This document shows, piece after piece, positions 1-5,937 of a DNA stretch of 10,745 nt. Under the pieces are notes generated by a model. It did not search any database. It was given only the letters and a program-made list of their open reading frames with translations, and was not told the DNA's origin. Both the position numbers and the translations under genes were made by a program. Within the stretch, counting starts at the first letter, position 1, and every line of letters starts with the position of its first letter. This DNA comes from Ga0074130 sp035565355 (GTDB taxonomy: Bacteria; Pseudomonadota; Gammaproteobacteria; Burkholderiales; Rhodocyclaceae). The stretch spans positions 1 to 10,745 of the forward strand of contig DATMSM010000080.1 of the NCBI GenBank assembly GCA_035565355.1. Reading direction: 5' to 3'.

Positions 1-87
1 GGCGGCCAGCGCGGCGGTGAGATTCAGCTTGGTATCGGGATCGGGGCAGGCCAGCGCGGCGGCGGCTTGGGCATAAACATTCTGCAT
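1..87 (-). CDS. N-terminal 29 codons of a leftward gene, possibly DUF455 ferritin-like protein (partial)
   Basis: This frame is open from an ATG at 87 to the window edge and reads MQNVYAQAAAALACPDPDTK followed by LNLTAALAA. The alanine-rich start with a cysteine and a Pro-Asp-Pro-Asp turn resembles, from memory, the N-termini of DUF455 (ferritin-like, MiaE-related) proteins. That is a loose resemblance over 29 residues. No Shine-Dalgarno sequence precedes the ATG; a TACAAT hexamer ends 8 nt upstream. The gene diverges from msrP. A competing frame from ATG 94 gives an arginine-rich peptide without family character, so I prefer this one. The rest of the gene lies outside the window. Confidence 0.45.
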   Translation of the reverse strand, partial: MQNVYAQAAAALACPDPDTKLNLTAALAA

Positions 88-95
88 GGGGCATG

Positions 96-101
96 ATTGT
101 A
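96..101 (-). promoter_or_regulatory. Possible -10 element of the leftward edge gene
   Basis: TACAAT (5 of 6 matches to TATAAT) is read leftward and ends 8 nt before the ATG at 87. That would place the transcription start at or next to the start codon. No convincing -35 lies 16-18 bp upstream. This is inferred from position only. Confidence 0.2.
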
Positions 102-205
102 GTGACAGTGGTGGATGTTTGCGCTCGGTCGGCGCGCAGGATGAAACAGGCGCTTACAAGCCTGACGCATATGACAGCCGGGCCGCCCGAACCAAACGCG
201 ACAAC

Positions 206-211
206 TATATT
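206..211 (+). promoter_or_regulatory. Possible -10 element for msrPQ
   Basis: TATATT matches the sigma-70 -10 consensus at 5 of 6 positions and lies about 35 nt before the msrP ATG, in an AT-rich patch of an otherwise GC-rich 159-nt divergent intergenic region (88-246). The sequence at the -35 spacing (183-188, CCGCCC) does not resemble TTGACA, so an activator would be needed or this is not the promoter. Nothing else recognisable was seen in this intergenic region. Confidence 0.25.
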
Positions 212-234
212 CAAAATGCACACCTTCCTTTACC

Positions 235-239
235 AAGGA
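235..239 (+). promoter_or_regulatory. Ribosome binding site of msrP
   Basis: AAGGA sits 7 nt before the ATG at 247. It selects this start, which also leaves a complete twin-arginine signal peptide. Confidence 0.7.
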
Positions 240-246
240 CAGCCTC

Positions 247-1206
247 ATGTTGATCAAGCGCCCAGACGACTTCATTCCTTCGGAAATCACCCCGCAGGGT
301 CTCTACCTGCGCCGCCGCGAGTTCATCAAGACCGGGGTCGGCCTCATGGGCATGGCGGCCGGCGCCTCGCTGCTGCTACCGGAAGCCCACGCAGCGCCGA
401 AGCCCACAGCGCCGTTCTCGACCGCGAAGAAGAGCCCTTATTCGACCATCGATGAAGCACTTACCCCCCATCACGACGTCACCAACTACAACAATTACTA
501 CGAGTTCGGCACCGGCAAGGCCGATCCTTCGCGCCGCGCCGACACGCTGCAGACACGTCCATGGACGGTCAGCATCGAAGGCCTCGTCAAGCAGCCGAAA
601 ACCCTGGGCATAGATGACATCCTCAAGCTCGCCCCGCTGGAAGAGCGCATCTACCGCATGCGCTGCGTCGAGGGCTGGAGCATGGTGATTCCCTGGGTGG
701 GTTTTCCGCTCTCGTCCCTGCTCAAACAGGTGGAGCCGCTGGGCAGCGCCAAGTATGTCGAGTTCTACACGGCGGTGCAGCCGGAGAACATGCCCGGCGT
801 ACGCCGCCGCGTGCTGGACTGGCCCTATATCGAAGGCCTGCGCCTGGATGAAGCCATGCATCCGCTCACCATCATGGCCGTCGGCCTCTACGGCGAGACC
901 CTGCCCAATCAGAACGGCGCGCCCATGCGACTGGTGGTACCGTGGAAATACGGCTTCAAGGGCGGCAAATCGATTGTGAAGATCCGCTTCACCGACAAGG
1001 AACCGCGCACCTCGTGGATGAAGGCCGGGCCCAACGAATACGGCTTCTATTCGAATGTGAACCCCGAAGTCGATCATCCGCGCTGGAGCCAGGCCAAGGA
1101 GCGCCGCATCGGGGATATTCTGAAGCGCCCGACACTGATGTTCAATGGCTATGCCGAGCAGGTGGCAAGTCTGTATACCGGCATGAATCTAAAGATCAAC
1201 TTCTGA
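247..1206 (+). CDS. msrP: Periplasmic protein-methionine-sulfoxide reductase, molybdopterin subunit MsrP (YedY)
   Basis: MsrP reduces methionine sulfoxide in oxidised periplasmic proteins, using a molybdopterin cofactor and electrons from the quinone pool passed on by MsrQ. The 319-residue product begins with a twin-arginine signal: RREFIK at 23-28, a hydrophobic stretch at about 29-44, and a likely cleavage after AHA at 47-49. The sulfite-oxidase-type fold follows; C140 in YRMRCVEGW is the expected molybdenum ligand. Further family blocks are GAPMRLVVPWKYGFKGGKS (224-242) and the C-terminal YTGMNLKINF. The length is normal for the family. Folding with cofactor in the cytoplasm and Tat export are inferred from the signal. 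The stop codon overlaps the msrQ start by one base, so the two are surely co-expressed. No two-component or other regulator gene is visible beside it. Confidence 0.97.
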   Translation: MLIKRPDDFIPSEITPQGLYLRRREFIKTGVGLMGMAAGASLLLPEAHAAPKPTAPFSTAKKSPYSTIDEALTPHHDVTNYNNYYEFGTGKADPSRRADTLQTRPWTVSIEGLVKQPKTLGIDDILKLAPLEERIYRMRCVEGWSMVIPWVGFPLSSLLKQVEPLGSAKYVEFYTAVQPENMPGVRRRVLDWPYIEGLRLDEAMHPLTIMAVGLYGETLPNQNGAPMRLVVPWKYGFKGGKSIVKIRFTDKEPRTSWMKAGPNEYGFYSNVNPEVDHPRWSQAKERRIGDILKRPTLMFNGYAEQVASLYTGMNLKINF

Positions 1207-1859
1207 TGAGTTTGCAGCAACCGAATCCGCACAGTATCGCCGTCACCAAGGCCGTCCTCTTTATCTTCTGCCTGCTGCCGCTGGCCTGGCTGGTGGCGGC
1301 CTTCTGCGCAGACGTGCTGCGCATCAATCCGTTCGGCCTGCCCGAGGAGCTGCTGGGGGCGAATCCGATTGAAACCGTCATTCGCGACCTCGGCACTTGG
1401 GCACTGCGCTTTATCCTTCTCACGCTGTGCATCACGCCGCTGCGCAAGCTGACCGGCATGCACTGGCTGCTGCGCCTGCGACGCATGCTCGGGCTATTCG
1501 CTTTCTTCTACGCGCTGCTGCACTTCAATATCTATCTCGGCCTCGACCAGGGCTACGACTGGGCCGAAATCGCCAAGGACATCCTTAAGCGCCCCTTTAT
1601 CACCGTCGGCATGCTGACCTTTGTGCTGATGCTGCCGCTGGCGCTCACCTCCAGCAATGCGATGATCAAGGCGCTTGGCGGCAAGGCGTGGCAACGATTG
1701 CACCAACTTATCTATCCGCTCTCCATCTGCGCTGTGCTGCATTACTGGTGGCTGGTCAAGCTGGACACGACTCAGCCCGGCATCTATGCCGGACTGCTGA
1801 CCATCCTGCTGATGGTGCGAGTGCGCGACTACTGGCTCAAGCTGCGCCAGCGCTACTGA
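1206..1859 (+). CDS. msrQ: Haem-binding membrane subunit MsrQ (YedZ) of the MsrPQ system
   Basis: MsrQ is an inner-membrane b-type haem protein of the ferric-reductase-like family that carries electrons from quinol to MsrP. The start ATG shares its A with the msrP stop (TGATG). It gives a 217-residue protein of usual length with about six hydrophobic segments (roughly 14-36, 62-77, 93-112, 131-148, 168-184, 191-204). H106, H166 and H179 are spaced 60 and 13 residues apart, the same spacing as the haem-ligand histidines I recall for E. coli MsrQ (91, 151, 164). There is no clear Shine-Dalgarno sequence, so translation is probably coupled to msrP. The gene ends 24 nt before the convergent chemoreceptor gene, with no T-rich terminator between them. 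Confidence 0.95.
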   Translation: MSLQQPNPHSIAVTKAVLFIFCLLPLAWLVAAFCADVLRINPFGLPEELLGANPIETVIRDLGTWALRFILLTLCITPLRKLTGMHWLLRLRRMLGLFAFFYALLHFNIYLGLDQGYDWAEIAKDILKRPFITVGMLTFVLMLPLALTSSNAMIKALGGKAWQRLHQLIYPLSICAVLHYWWLVKLDTTQPGIYAGLLTILLMVRVRDYWLKLRQRY

Positions 1860-1883
1860 GCGCGGACGACACGCACGCCGGCC

Positions 1884-2990
1884 TCATGCGGCCAAGGCCA
1901 GCTCGGGCGCCGTCAGGCCTGCCATATCTTCCATCACGCGCAGATTGGCCTGCTCCATGGCGGCCAGCGCCGTCAGCGCCGCCGCATAGTTGCCGGCATG
2001 GTAGCAATCGACCGCGCGACGGGCATGGTCATGCACGGCCCGGTGCGGCTTCTCCATGTCGCGGAAGCGCTGCGAGTTCGAATACGACGCCTGGCCTTCG
2101 CCTTGGTAGTACCACTGGCCAAGCTTGCATTGCGTTTCGTCGGGCAACTGCTCGCCGCGCAAATCGGACAGGCCGAGCAAGACCTTGTAGACCTCCAACT
2201 TGAGCCCCACCTCCTCGATGTTTGCCAGCTCGACATTTGCCATGCGCGAGGAAGCAACAATATGCTTCTGCATGATCTCGGCAAGCTGCAACAGTTGCTG
2301 CATGCTTTGCGTCGCCGCCTTGCTTTCGAGACTGTGCTGCGCAGCGTCGCTCGCACCGGCGTCCATGGCTACCTTGGCGGAGGTGGTTTCGTTCTGAATG
2401 CCGGAAACCAGGCCACCGATTTCGGTGGTGGCCTTGGCGGTGCGCTCAGCCAGTTTCCTCACCTCGTCGGCCACCACTGCAAACCCCCGCCCCGCCTCGC
2501 CGGCACGCGCCGCTTCAATCGCCGCATTCAGGGCCAGCAAATTGGTCTGATCGGCGATCTCCTTGATCAACTGGACGATGCCGCCGATCTCTCCCGCCCG
2601 CAGCGCCAGATCGCCCACCGTTTTTCCGGCCGAGGAAATGCGTTCGCACATGGTTTCGAGATTGTGCGTGGTGCGTTCGAAACTCACCCCATTGGCATCG
2701 GCCTGGGCCGCCACTTCTGCGGCAGCGCTGCGATTCTCATGCAGATTTGCACTCAAGCCCTGCAGCGATGCCTGGATGCTCTGCAAGGATTGGTTGAAGC
2801 TGGGCAGATTCGCGACCACGCCGTCAATCATGTCCTGACGCGCAAGCTGTTGCGCATTGCGCTCCCTTTCCTCTGCCAGCACCGCGGTAGCGGCAGCAAG
2901 CTCGGCTTGAAGCGCTTCACAGCGTGCGCTCAAACGCGCGTTCTCAGACTGGAGATTGGCAATCAGATGCTTCTTGGCGGCCCCGAACAT
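1884..2990 (-). CDS. Soluble methyl-accepting chemotaxis protein with C-terminal CZB zinc-binding domain
   Basis: This is a 368-residue cytoplasmic chemoreceptor without membrane segments. Residues 1-105 form coiled coil. The signalling hairpin follows, with the invariant tip at 144-184 (EIADQTNLLALNAAIEAARA, then GEAGRGFAVVADEVRKLAERT) that binds CheA/CheW. Residues 253-355 are a CZB (chemoreceptor zinc-binding) domain with C288-x-L-G-x-W293 and H316-x-x-x-H320. The published consensus starts Hxx[WFYL]; here that position is E260 (GAG) followed by L263, while all spacings fit. CZB receptors such as Helicobacter TlpD respond to reactive chlorine or oxygen species through the zinc-bound cysteine. 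No CheR-binding pentapeptide is present at the C-terminus. The gene is monocistronic, facing msrPQ on one side, with a large palindrome upstream. The actual ligand here is unknown. Confidence 0.95.
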   Translation of the reverse strand: MFGAAKKHLIANLQSENARLSARCEALQAELAAATAVLAEERERNAQQLARQDMIDGVVANLPSFNQSLQSIQASLQGLSANLHENRSAAAEVAAQADANGVSFERTTHNLETMCERISSAGKTVGDLALRAGEIGGIVQLIKEIADQTNLLALNAAIEAARAGEAGRGFAVVADEVRKLAERTAKATTEIGGLVSGIQNETTSAKVAMDAGASDAAQHSLESKAATQSMQQLLQLAEIMQKHIVASSRMANVELANIEEVGLKLEVYKVLLGLSDLRGEQLPDETQCKLGQWYYQGEGQASYSNSQRFRDMEKPHRAVHDHARRAVDCYHAGNYAAALTALAAMEQANLRVMEDMAGLTAPELALAA

Positions 2991-2997
2991 GGCGAAA

Positions 2998-3003
2998 CTC
3001 CCT
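2998..3003 (-). promoter_or_regulatory. Ribosome binding site of the CZB chemoreceptor gene
   Basis: Read leftward, AGGGAG lies 7 nt before the ATG at 2990, which fixes the start of the chemoreceptor. Confidence 0.7.
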
Positions 3004-3037
3004 GGAATTGGGTCGCCTGCTTCCTACCAAATACCCG

Positions 3038-3084
3038 GCGACACGCTAAAAGATGTATATATTATGCATGTTTTAGCGTGTCGC
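3038..3084. repeat. 47-bp palindrome with perfect 14-bp arms upstream of the chemoreceptor gene
   Basis: The left arm GCGACACGCTAAAA (3038-3051) is exactly complementary to TTTTAGCGTGTCGC (3071-3084). The 19-nt centre (3052-3070) is AT-rich and itself nearly palindromic, with matches at six of nine paired positions. It lies 48-94 nt before the chemoreceptor ATG, where its promoter should be; CATAAT and TAATAT hexamers readable leftward fall inside the centre. Neither side has the T-run of a terminator on the chemoreceptor strand. The likeliest role is an operator for a dimeric or tetrameric regulator overlapping the promoter. A hairpin in the leader RNA or a remnant mobile-element end are alternatives. 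Confidence 0.8.
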
Positions 3085-3124
3085 GAAAATATAATCGACG
3101 ACTGCTCCGATTGAGCCCGTCGAT
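3085..3124 (-). terminator. Probable rho-independent terminator of the bioB-bioC-small ORF cluster
   Basis: Read leftward, ATCGACG (3124-3118) pairs with CGTCGAT (3100-3094). Between them GCTC and GAGC can form an inner stem around an AATCG loop. The hairpin is followed at once by TATATTTTC (3093-3085). It lies 55 nt after the stop of the small ORF and just before the palindrome of the next gene. The 7-bp outer stem and the asymmetric bulge make it imperfect, hence moderate confidence. Confidence 0.45.
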
Positions 3125-3179
3125 CCTGCGGCATGGTAAGCATGTGGAAATTCGCCCGGAGAACCCGGGGTCTTTAGCG

Positions 3180-3332
3180 TCAGACTTCGTCCACTAAGCG
3201 CCGGAAACGTGCCTGCTGCAGCGTTCGTGCCGCACGCTGGTCCTTGCGGCGGTGTGCGCCGCCCTTCTTCAGCAGCGGCACGATGCCGCTTCGCGGCTTG
3301 ATTCGTTTGGCGCGCTGCTTGGCCTGCTTCAT
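3180..3332 (-). CDS. Small basic protein of unknown function (50 aa) coupled to bioC
   Basis: The ATG at 3332 overlaps the bioC stop in an ATGA arrangement, so ribosomes ending bioC can start here. The product is 50 residues, starts MKQAKQRAKRIKPRSGIVPL, continues LKKGGAHRRKDQRAAR, and ends RLVDEV. It is strongly basic, with no cysteine, membrane segment or signal peptide. The pattern 'KPR...LKKGGAHRR...' resembles short uncharacterised proteins I recall from betaproteobacteria, but I cannot name a family with certainty. The many lysines and arginines would suit nucleic-acid or ribosome contact; that is inference only. It is the last gene before the probable terminator at 3085-3124. The alternative is chance read-through frame after bioC, but start-stop overlap and composition favour a real gene. 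Confidence 0.6.
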   Translation of the reverse strand: MKQAKQRAKRIKPRSGIVPLLKKGGAHRRKDQRAARTLQQARFRRLVDEV

Positions 3333-4192
3333 GGCCGGGAGCCTGGCCTGTCCTTGTGGAACTGCACGATGCTGCGCCCATCGGCGGCCTTCTTCGGCTC
3401 GGCGCGCCAGGCGTTGCCGTAGATGATCTCGAAGGTCAGCGGCAGGCCGGCTTGATTGCGCATGCTTTGCCACTGCCGGATGACGCGGCGCCAGTCGGCG
3501 TAGCCGAGCTGGCCGAGCAGGGCGTTGCGCACGCCAAGATGGCGCTGGTCGGCGAGGAAGGTGCGGGCGCTGCTGTAGCTGAAGCGGATGTATTCGACAT
3601 CCATGACCGGATCGCCGAAGCCGGCACCGACGAGCTGGTCGCCGATATCGTGCATGTCGTAGAAGCGGCGTACCGGCGTGGTGATGCCGATGGCGGCGCC
3701 GGCCTCGCGCAACTCCCTGGCGGTGTCGGGGCCCAGCATGGAGAAGGTGAGCAGGCCGCCGGTCTCGAGCACGCGCGCGAACTCCTTCCACACCGGCGCA
3801 GTGTCATCCAACCAATGGAAGACGAGGTTGGACCAGATCAATTGCAGCGAAGTGGCGGGTAACGGCAGCGCCGCGGCATCGGCCTGTATGGGCTGCGGCA
3901 TATTGCTGCGCTTGATCAGCCTGTCCAGCCAGGAACGGCTGTTGCCGCTGGCCTGCACCAGGCGCAGCATTTCATGCGCGTAGTCTATGGCCAGAGTCTG
4001 CGCATCCGGGTAGCGACGCTGCAGTTCGCGCGCACCGCCGCCGGTAGCACAGCCGATATCGGCCACGCGAGCGGGATTCAGCTTGACGTAGTCGAGGCGC
4101 TCGGCGAGACGCATCTGCACCTCGCGCGCCAGCACTGCCGCTTCGTCATACGTCGCGGCGGCCGCAGCAAACTTAGATTGCAGTGATGCCAA
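3329..4192 (-). CDS. bioC: Malonyl-[acyl-carrier protein] O-methyltransferase BioC
   Basis: BioC uses S-adenosylmethionine to methylate the free carboxyl of malonyl-ACP, starting pimeloyl-ACP synthesis for biotin. The product has 287 residues, longer than the roughly 250 of E. coli. The SAM-binding motif I is VADIGCATGGG (43-53), with Ala where the usual GCGTG has Gly. The acidic residue closing strand 2 is D70 in AIDYAHEML. The BioC-type block is SNLVFHWLDD (121-130), then LTFSMLGPDTARELRE (148-163). The start is a TTG at 4192 lying inside bioB, a 20-nt overlap; no ATG is available before the conserved 'AAATYDEAAVLAREV' block (11-25). Translation is probably coupled to bioB. The exact start is less certain than the function. 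Confidence 0.93.
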   Translation of the reverse strand: MASLQSKFAAAAATYDEAAVLAREVQMRLAERLDYVKLNPARVADIGCATGGGARELQRRYPDAQTLAIDYAHEMLRLVQASGNSRSWLDRLIKRSNMPQPIQADAAALPLPATSLQLIWSNLVFHWLDDTAPVWKEFARVLETGGLLTFSMLGPDTARELREAGAAIGITTPVRRFYDMHDIGDQLVGAGFGDPVMDVEYIRFSYSSARTFLADQRHLGVRNALLGQLGYADWRRVIRQWQSMRNQAGLPLTFEIIYGNAWRAEPKKAADGRSIVQFHKDRPGSRP

Positions 4193-5153
4193 GACGGTTG
4201 AACAGTGCGGCGTCGCGGTCTTCTTCGTTGTTGCCGGTGGTGAGCAGCTTGTCGCCGTAGAAGATGGAGTTGGCGCCGGCGAGAAAACACAGGGCCTGCA
4301 GCTGATCGTTCATCACTTCGCGGCCTGCAGACAAACGAACAAAGCTCGTCGGCATGGTGATGCGGGCGACGGCGATGGTGCGCACGAAATCAAAGGGGTC
4401 GATGGGCTCGGCGTTTTCCAGCGGCGTGCCGGGGATGGGCACCAGATTATTGATCGGCACCGACTCCGGCGCAGGATTCATATTGGCCAGCTCGGCGATC
4501 AGCGAAGCCCGGCCCTTTTGCGATTCGCCCATGCCGAGGATGCCGCCACAGCAGACCTTGATGCCGGCGTCGCGCACCTTGGCCAGCGTGTCGAAGCGAT
4601 CTGCCTGACTGTGCGTGGAAATGATCTGACCGTAAAACTCGGGCGCCGTGTCGAGATTGTGGTTGTAGTAGTCGAGGCCGGCGTCCCTGAGGCGTTCGGC
4701 CTGCCCTTCGCGCAGCATGCCCAGCGTCACGCAGGTTTCTAGGCCCAGCGCCTTGACCTGCTTGACCATCTCGGTGACCTTGTCGATATCGCGGTCCTTG
4801 GGGCCACGCCAGGCGGCGCCCATGCAGAAGCGGCTGGCGCCCTTGTCCTTGGCCTCCTGCGCGGCCTTCAGCACTTCTTCGATCTCGAGCAGAGCTTCCT
4901 TTTCCAGGCCGGTGTCGTTGCGCGCGGCCTGCGAGCAATAGCCGCAATCCTCCGAGCAACCGCCGGTCTTGATCGAAAGCAGGGTCGAGCGCTGAACCTG
5001 ATTGGCGGAGAAGTGTTCGCGGTGCACCTGCTGGGCGCGGAACATCAGGTCATTGAAGGGCAGGGCAAACAGTTCTTCAATCGCCTGGCGGGTCCACTGC
5101 ATGGCAGGCTGCCCGGATTTTTGGCTGAGGGACTGTTCTATCGGTGCATTCAT
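4173..5153 (-). CDS. bioB: Biotin synthase BioB
   Basis: BioB is a radical-SAM enzyme that inserts sulfur into dethiobiotin, the last step of biotin synthesis. From ATG 5153 the product has 326 residues. The radical-SAM [4Fe-4S] cluster ligands are C66, C70 and C73 (GGCSEDCGYC). The [2Fe-2S] sulfur-donor ligands are C110, C141, C201 and R273. All seven lie exactly 13 residues later than those recalled for E. coli BioB, so the core is collinear and the N-terminus a little longer. The C-terminal block FLAGANSIFYGDKLLTT is intact. The frame stays open upstream to about 5597, but that extension lies in comF and has no BioB character. No strong ribosome site precedes the ATG. bioC overlaps its 3' end, and comF diverges 47 nt away. 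Confidence 0.97.
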   Translation of the reverse strand: MNAPIEQSLSQKSGQPAMQWTRQAIEELFALPFNDLMFRAQQVHREHFSANQVQRSTLLSIKTGGCSEDCGYCSQAARNDTGLEKEALLEIEEVLKAAQEAKDKGASRFCMGAAWRGPKDRDIDKVTEMVKQVKALGLETCVTLGMLREGQAERLRDAGLDYYNHNLDTAPEFYGQIISTHSQADRFDTLAKVRDAGIKVCCGGILGMGESQKGRASLIAELANMNPAPESVPINNLVPIPGTPLENAEPIDPFDFVRTIAVARITMPTSFVRLSAGREVMNDQLQALCFLAGANSIFYGDKLLTTGNNEEDRDAALFNRLGITAI

Positions 5154-5181
5154 GGTCAGGCCAGTACAATCTAAAGGGCGA

Positions 5182-5210
5182 ATCTTGGTGGAAGGGGCTA
5201 GTGTTGTCAA
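5182..5210 (-). promoter_or_regulatory. Candidate bioB promoter (consensus -35, weak -10)
   Basis: Read leftward, a perfect TTGACA occupies 5210-5205. At 17-bp spacing the -10 would be CAAGAT (5187-5182), matching TATAAT at only 3 of 6 positions. The predicted transcript would start near 5175 and have a leader of about 20 nt. The -35 falls within the first codons of comF, so the two divergent genes would share this DNA. No BirA-type palindrome was recognised. Confidence 0.25.
5190..5197 (+). promoter_or_regulatory. Ribosome binding site of comF
   Basis: GGAAGGGG lies 3 nt before a GTG (5201) and 6 nt before an in-frame TTG (5204). It argues for starting comF here and against the far upstream GTG at 5144, which would overlap the bioB start, or the ATG at 5234. 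Confidence 0.55.
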
Positions 5211-5914
5211 ATTGGCAGCAACTCGGACAGTCCATGCTGGCAGCGCTTTTACCGCAGTGCTGCGTGCTTTGCGGCGGCCACGGGCGGGAAAATGATAGCG
5301 CCGCCCAAGGTGGCATTTTGTGCGCCGCCTGCCGCGCCGACCTGCCCTTGCTGGATGCCCCCTGCTGCCCGGTCTGCGCACTGCCCGCGCCCGCTGCCCA
5401 GCCTTGCGGCGCCTGTCTGAGGACGCCACCGCATTTCGATGCCACCCAGGCCCGCTATCGTTACGCCTTTCCACTGGACCGCCTGCTGCAGCACTACAAG
5501 TACGGTCAGCGCCTGCTGGTCGGTGCAATCTTTGACTGCGCCCTGCTCCACGGCACAAATGCCGATGCCGTGATCGCCGTACCGTCCACGCCGACACACC
5601 TGAAGGAGCGCGGCTTCAATCCCGCGCTCGAGCTGGCCAGGCCGCTGGCCCGCGCCCTCAAGCTACCCCTGCTGCTCGATGCCGTCAGCCGCCCGCACGA
5701 TGCGCCGGCGCAGGCCAGCCTGCCCTGGAAAGACCGGCACAAGAACATGCGCAACGCCTTCGCCTGCCGCACGGACCTGTCCGGCCGCCGCATCATCGTG
5801 GTCGATGATGTAATGACCACCGGCGCCACGCTGAACGAGCTGGCCCGTACGCTCAAGCGCCATGGTGCGGTCTATGTCGAGAACCGCGTCGTGGCACGCG
5901 CGCTGAAGGAGTAA
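5201..5914 (+). CDS. comF: ComF-family phosphoribosyltransferase-like protein
   Basis: ComF proteins are needed for DNA uptake during natural transformation in several bacteria; many carriers are not known to be competent. The roughly 237-residue product has an N-terminal zinc-ribbon region with paired cysteines (C20/C21-C24, C41-C44, C55/C56-C59, C69-C72). It is followed by a PRTase domain, with IAVPSTPTHLKERGFN (125-140) and the PRPP-binding loop IIVVDDVMTTGATL (198-211). The start is GTG 5201 or TTG 5204, chosen from the ribosome site; the difference is one residue. It diverges from bioB and is followed 23 nt later by trmL. No competence genes are visible nearby, so a role in transformation is family knowledge, not shown here. 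Confidence 0.92.
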   Translation: MLSNWQQLGQSMLAALLPQCCVLCGGHGRENDSAAQGGILCAACRADLPLLDAPCCPVCALPAPAAQPCGACLRTPPHFDATQARYRYAFPLDRLLQHYKYGQRLLVGAIFDCALLHGTNADAVIAVPSTPTHLKERGFNPALELARPLARALKLPLLLDAVSRPHDAPAQASLPWKDRHKNMRNAFACRTDLSGRRIIVVDDVMTTGATLNELARTLKRHGAVYVENRVVARALKE

Positions 5915-5925
5915 GGCACTGCCGG

Positions 5926-5931
5926 TAAAAT
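5926..5931 (+). promoter_or_regulatory. Possible -10 element placing the trmL transcript start at its ATG
   Basis: TAAAAT (5 of 6 matches to TATAAT) ends 6 nt before the trmL ATG, and no Shine-Dalgarno sequence lies at normal distance. CTGAAG (5903-5908) at 17-bp spacing is a weak -35. The element lies in the loop of a small inverted repeat, TGCCGG (5920-5925) and CCGGCA (5933-5938). A leaderless message is possible. Confidence 0.3.
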
Positions 5932-5937
5932 GCCGGC

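Noticed and set aside
1849..1862. GCGCT-ACTG-AGCGC hairpin at the msrQ stop codon as a terminator
   Set aside because: The stem is only 5 bp, overlaps the coding end and has no T-run on either strand.
3038..3084. Palindrome read as a dif or other Xer recombination site
   Set aside because: The centre contains TGTATAT and TTATG as in dif, but the spacing is wrong and the XerC/XerD arms (CGCATAA and TTATGTTAAAT) do not match.
3031..3095. Palindrome read as a miniature transposon
   Set aside because: There is no target-site duplication next to the arms, and 47 bp leaves no internal body.
3155..3169. CCCGG/CCGGG hairpin after the small ORF as the operon terminator
   Set aside because: It has a short 5-bp stem and the tail CGAATTTCC is poor in T; the structure at 3085-3124 is better.
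1998..3197. 399-codon open frame on the plus strand opposite the chemoreceptor
   Set aside because: It is an antisense shadow created by high GC content. The opposite strand encodes a complete chemoreceptor with invariant motifs, and this frame has no recognisable domain.
5144..5200. comF start at GTG 5144
   Set aside because: It would overlap the bioB start codon and add residues with no ComF character; the ribosome site at 5190-5197 fits the later start.
5154..5597. N-terminal extension of BioB up to 5597
   Set aside because: The extension is antisense to comF and lacks any BioB-like sequence; the ATG at 5153 gives the normal length.
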